Below, piece after piece: positions 62,657 through 64,000 of a DNA stretch of 64,000 nucleotides (position 1 is its first letter; each line of letters starts with the position of its first letter). The notes under the pieces were generated by a model that saw nothing but the letters and a program-made list of their open reading frames with translations, had not been told where the DNA came from and did not search any database. The translations under genes and the position numbers were made by a program. This DNA comes from Bradyrhizobium sp. AZCC 1721 (GTDB taxonomy: Bacteria; Pseudomonadota; Alphaproteobacteria; Rhizobiales; Xanthobacteraceae), in contig NZ_JAZHSB010000001.1 of the NCBI RefSeq assembly GCF_036924715.1, positions 2,409,001 through 2,473,000 on the forward strand, read 5' to 3'.

Positions 62657-64000
62657 ATGCCAGATTCATATCTAGACGTTTCCGGGCTGATTGTAGAGCG
62701 GCAGGCGCAGCGCAGTTCCATGCATGCGCGCCATCTGAACGAGCAGCTCGTCCGAGTGCTGAAGACCATCGGCTACGATGTGGGCTTTCAGAAGGGTCAA
62801 GGACAATACCTGTTCGATCGTGACGGGGCCCGCTATCTCGATCTACTCAGCGGATTTGGCGTTTTTGCGATTGGCCGCAATCATCCGGCGCTGCGTCTGG
62901 CGCTGAAAAGCGTGCTCGACAGCGATTTTCCCAATCTGGTGCAACTCGACGTCTCGACGCTCGCGGGCGTGCTGGCGGAGCGCCTGCTCGAACATGTTCC
63001 ATATCTGGACAAGGTGTTCTTTGCCAATTCCGGCGCCGAGACCGTCGAAGCCGCAATCAAGTTCGCGCGCGGTGCGACCGGCCGTCCCGGCATCGTCTCC
63101 TGCTCGCATTCCTTCCACGGCCTGTCCTACGGCGCGCTGTCGCTGATGGACGATGCGAACTTCAGAGGCGGCTTCGAGCCGCTGCTGCCGGGATGCACGC
63201 AGATACCTTTCAACGATCTCGCCGCGCTCGAGCAGGCCTTGTCCTCGCGCCAGGTCGCAGCCTTCATTGTCGAGCCGATCCAGGGCAAGGGCGTCAACAT
63301 GCCCTCGGATGAATTTTTGCCGGGCGCTGCCGCGCTGTGCAAAAAATACGGCACGATCTTCATTGCCGACGAAATCCAGACCGGTATCGGCCGCACCGGA
63401 AAATTCCTCGCGGTCGAGCACTGGAATGTCGAGCCCGACATGGTGCTCTTGGCAAAGGCGCTGTCGGGCGGTCACGTGCCAGTCGGCGCGCTGCTGACCC
63501 GCAAGTCCATCTTCGACAAGATCTTCAACCAGATGGATCGCGCGGTCGTGCACGGCTCGACTTTTTCGAAGAACGATATGGCGATGGCCGCCGGTATCGC
63601 CACTCTCGATGTGATCAAGCAGGAGAAACTTGTCGAGCAGGCCGCCAAGCGCGGCGCCGAGCTTCGCCTTGCACTGACCCGCATGGTGCCCGGCTATGAA
63701 CTGCTGAAGGAAGTGCGCGGCAAGGGATTGATGATCGGCATCGAGTTCGGTCCCCCGAAATCGCTGAAGCTGAAGGCTTCCTGGAACCTGCTGGAGACTG
63801 CAAATAAAGGCCTGTTCTGCCAGCTCATCACCGTACCGCTGTTCAAGGATCACAAGATCCTGACGCAGGTCTCCGGCCACGGCAGCCACACCATCAAGCT
63901 GCTGCCGCCGCTGGTGATCACGGAAGAAGATTGCACCTGGATCGAAAAATCGTTCGACGACGTCATTGCCGCGAGCCACAAGGTGCCCGGCGCGATCTGG
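62657..64000 (+). CDS. hpnO: Hopanoid aminotransferase HpnO (3' end beyond the window)
   Basis: At least 448 residues, open to the window edge. A class III PLP-dependent aminotransferase: FFANSGAETVEAAIKFARGATGR near residue 122, IADEIQTGIGRTGKF with Asp238, and LLAKALSGGHVPVGALL with the PLP lysine Lys267. HpnO is implicated in making 35-aminobacteriohopanetriol from the ribosylhopane intermediate. The start ATG 62657 gives MPDSYLDVSGLIVERQAQ, as I recall for Bradyrhizobium HpnO. It diverges from the DUF2147 gene across a 100-base spacer. Confidence 0.92.
   Translation, partial: MPDSYLDVSGLIVERQAQRSSMHARHLNEQLVRVLKTIGYDVGFQKGQGQYLFDRDGARYLDLLSGFGVFAIGRNHPALRLALKSVLDSDFPNLVQLDVSTLAGVLAERLLEHVPYLDKVFFANSGAETVEAAIKFARGATGRPGIVSCSHSFHGLSYGALSLMDDANFRGGFEPLLPGCTQIPFNDLAALEQALSSRQVAAFIVEPIQGKGVNMPSDEFLPGAAALCKKYGTIFIADEIQTGIGRTGKFLAVEHWNVEPDMVLLAKALSGGHVPVGALLTRKSIFDKIFNQMDRAVVHGSTFSKNDMAMAAGIATLDVIKQEKLVEQAAKRGAELRLALTRMVPGYELLKEVRGKGLMIGIEFGPPKSLKLKASWNLLETANKGLFCQLITVPLFKDHKILTQVSGHGSHTIKLLPPLVITEEDCTWIEKSFDDVIAASHKVPGAIW

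Noticed and set aside
62843..63979. 378-codon antisense open frame at the window end
   Set aside because: Mirror of hpnO, whose PLP motifs and uninterrupted frame to the window edge are convincing.

Overview
The window reads as chromosomal DNA of a Bradyrhizobium-like alphaproteobacterium (Nitrobacteraceae). The evidence is uniformly high GC, a full hopanoid locus including a C-2 methylase (HpnP type), and many short interspersed palindromes of the kind scattered through Bradyrhizobium and Rhodopseudomonas genomes. No rRNA, tRNA or CRISPR array was seen. The species assignment is inference.

Region 1 (1-15.9 kb) is general metabolism. It holds a dienoyl-CoA-reductase-like SDR, an enoyl-CoA hydratase and an acyl-CoA synthetase; PEP carboxylase (ppc); a Tat-exported SMP-30-like protein; an SDR / SCP2-type thiolase / DUF35 trio; an amidase overlapping a DUF2848 gene; a 2OG-Fe(II) oxygenase abutting alkB; and an MFS transporter.

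Region 2 (15.9-26.8 kb) is a homoprotocatechuate (3,4-dihydroxyphenylacetate) meta-cleavage locus. hpaH, hpaF, hpaE, hpaD, hpaG and an unassigned ThDP enzyme run leftward, and the MarR regulator hpaR diverges from them across a 14-bp palindrome. Rightward follow an Ldh-family dehydrogenase, an HpaI-family aldolase and a UxaA/GarD-family dehydratase, preceded by a 20-bp palindrome. The 4-hydroxyphenylacetate hydroxylase genes (hpaBC) are not in the window.

Region 3 (26.8-28.65 kb) is an IS110-family element of IS1111 type inserted into a REP-like palindrome. An uninterrupted copy of the same repeat cassette at about 8 kb marks the insertion point. The noncoding tract downstream of the transposase has features expected of a bridge RNA.

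Region 4 (28.7-41.7 kb) holds a three-gene transglutaminase/DUF2126, ATP-grasp/alpha-E and transglutaminase operon (a predicted amide-ligase system of unknown product), a periplasmic Cache protein with a chemoreceptor, an exported alpha/beta hydrolase, a second chemoreceptor broken by a frameshift, and a small membrane protein.

Region 5 (41.9-49.5 kb) has ethanolamine ammonia-lyase subunits eutB and eutC split by hpnP, then an MMPL/RND transporter and an unknown protein.

Region 6 (49.5-64 kb) is the hopanoid cluster. hpnC, hpnD and hpnE make squalene, shc cyclises it, and hpnG and hpnH extend it. ispH (precursor supply) lies upstream of hpnH on the minus strand. hpnN (transport) and hpnO (aminotransferase, cut by the window end) run rightward, with a DUF2147 gene convergent on hpnN. 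Starts were moved from the longest reading frame wherever alignment to the family or a ribosome-binding site favoured an internal codon.
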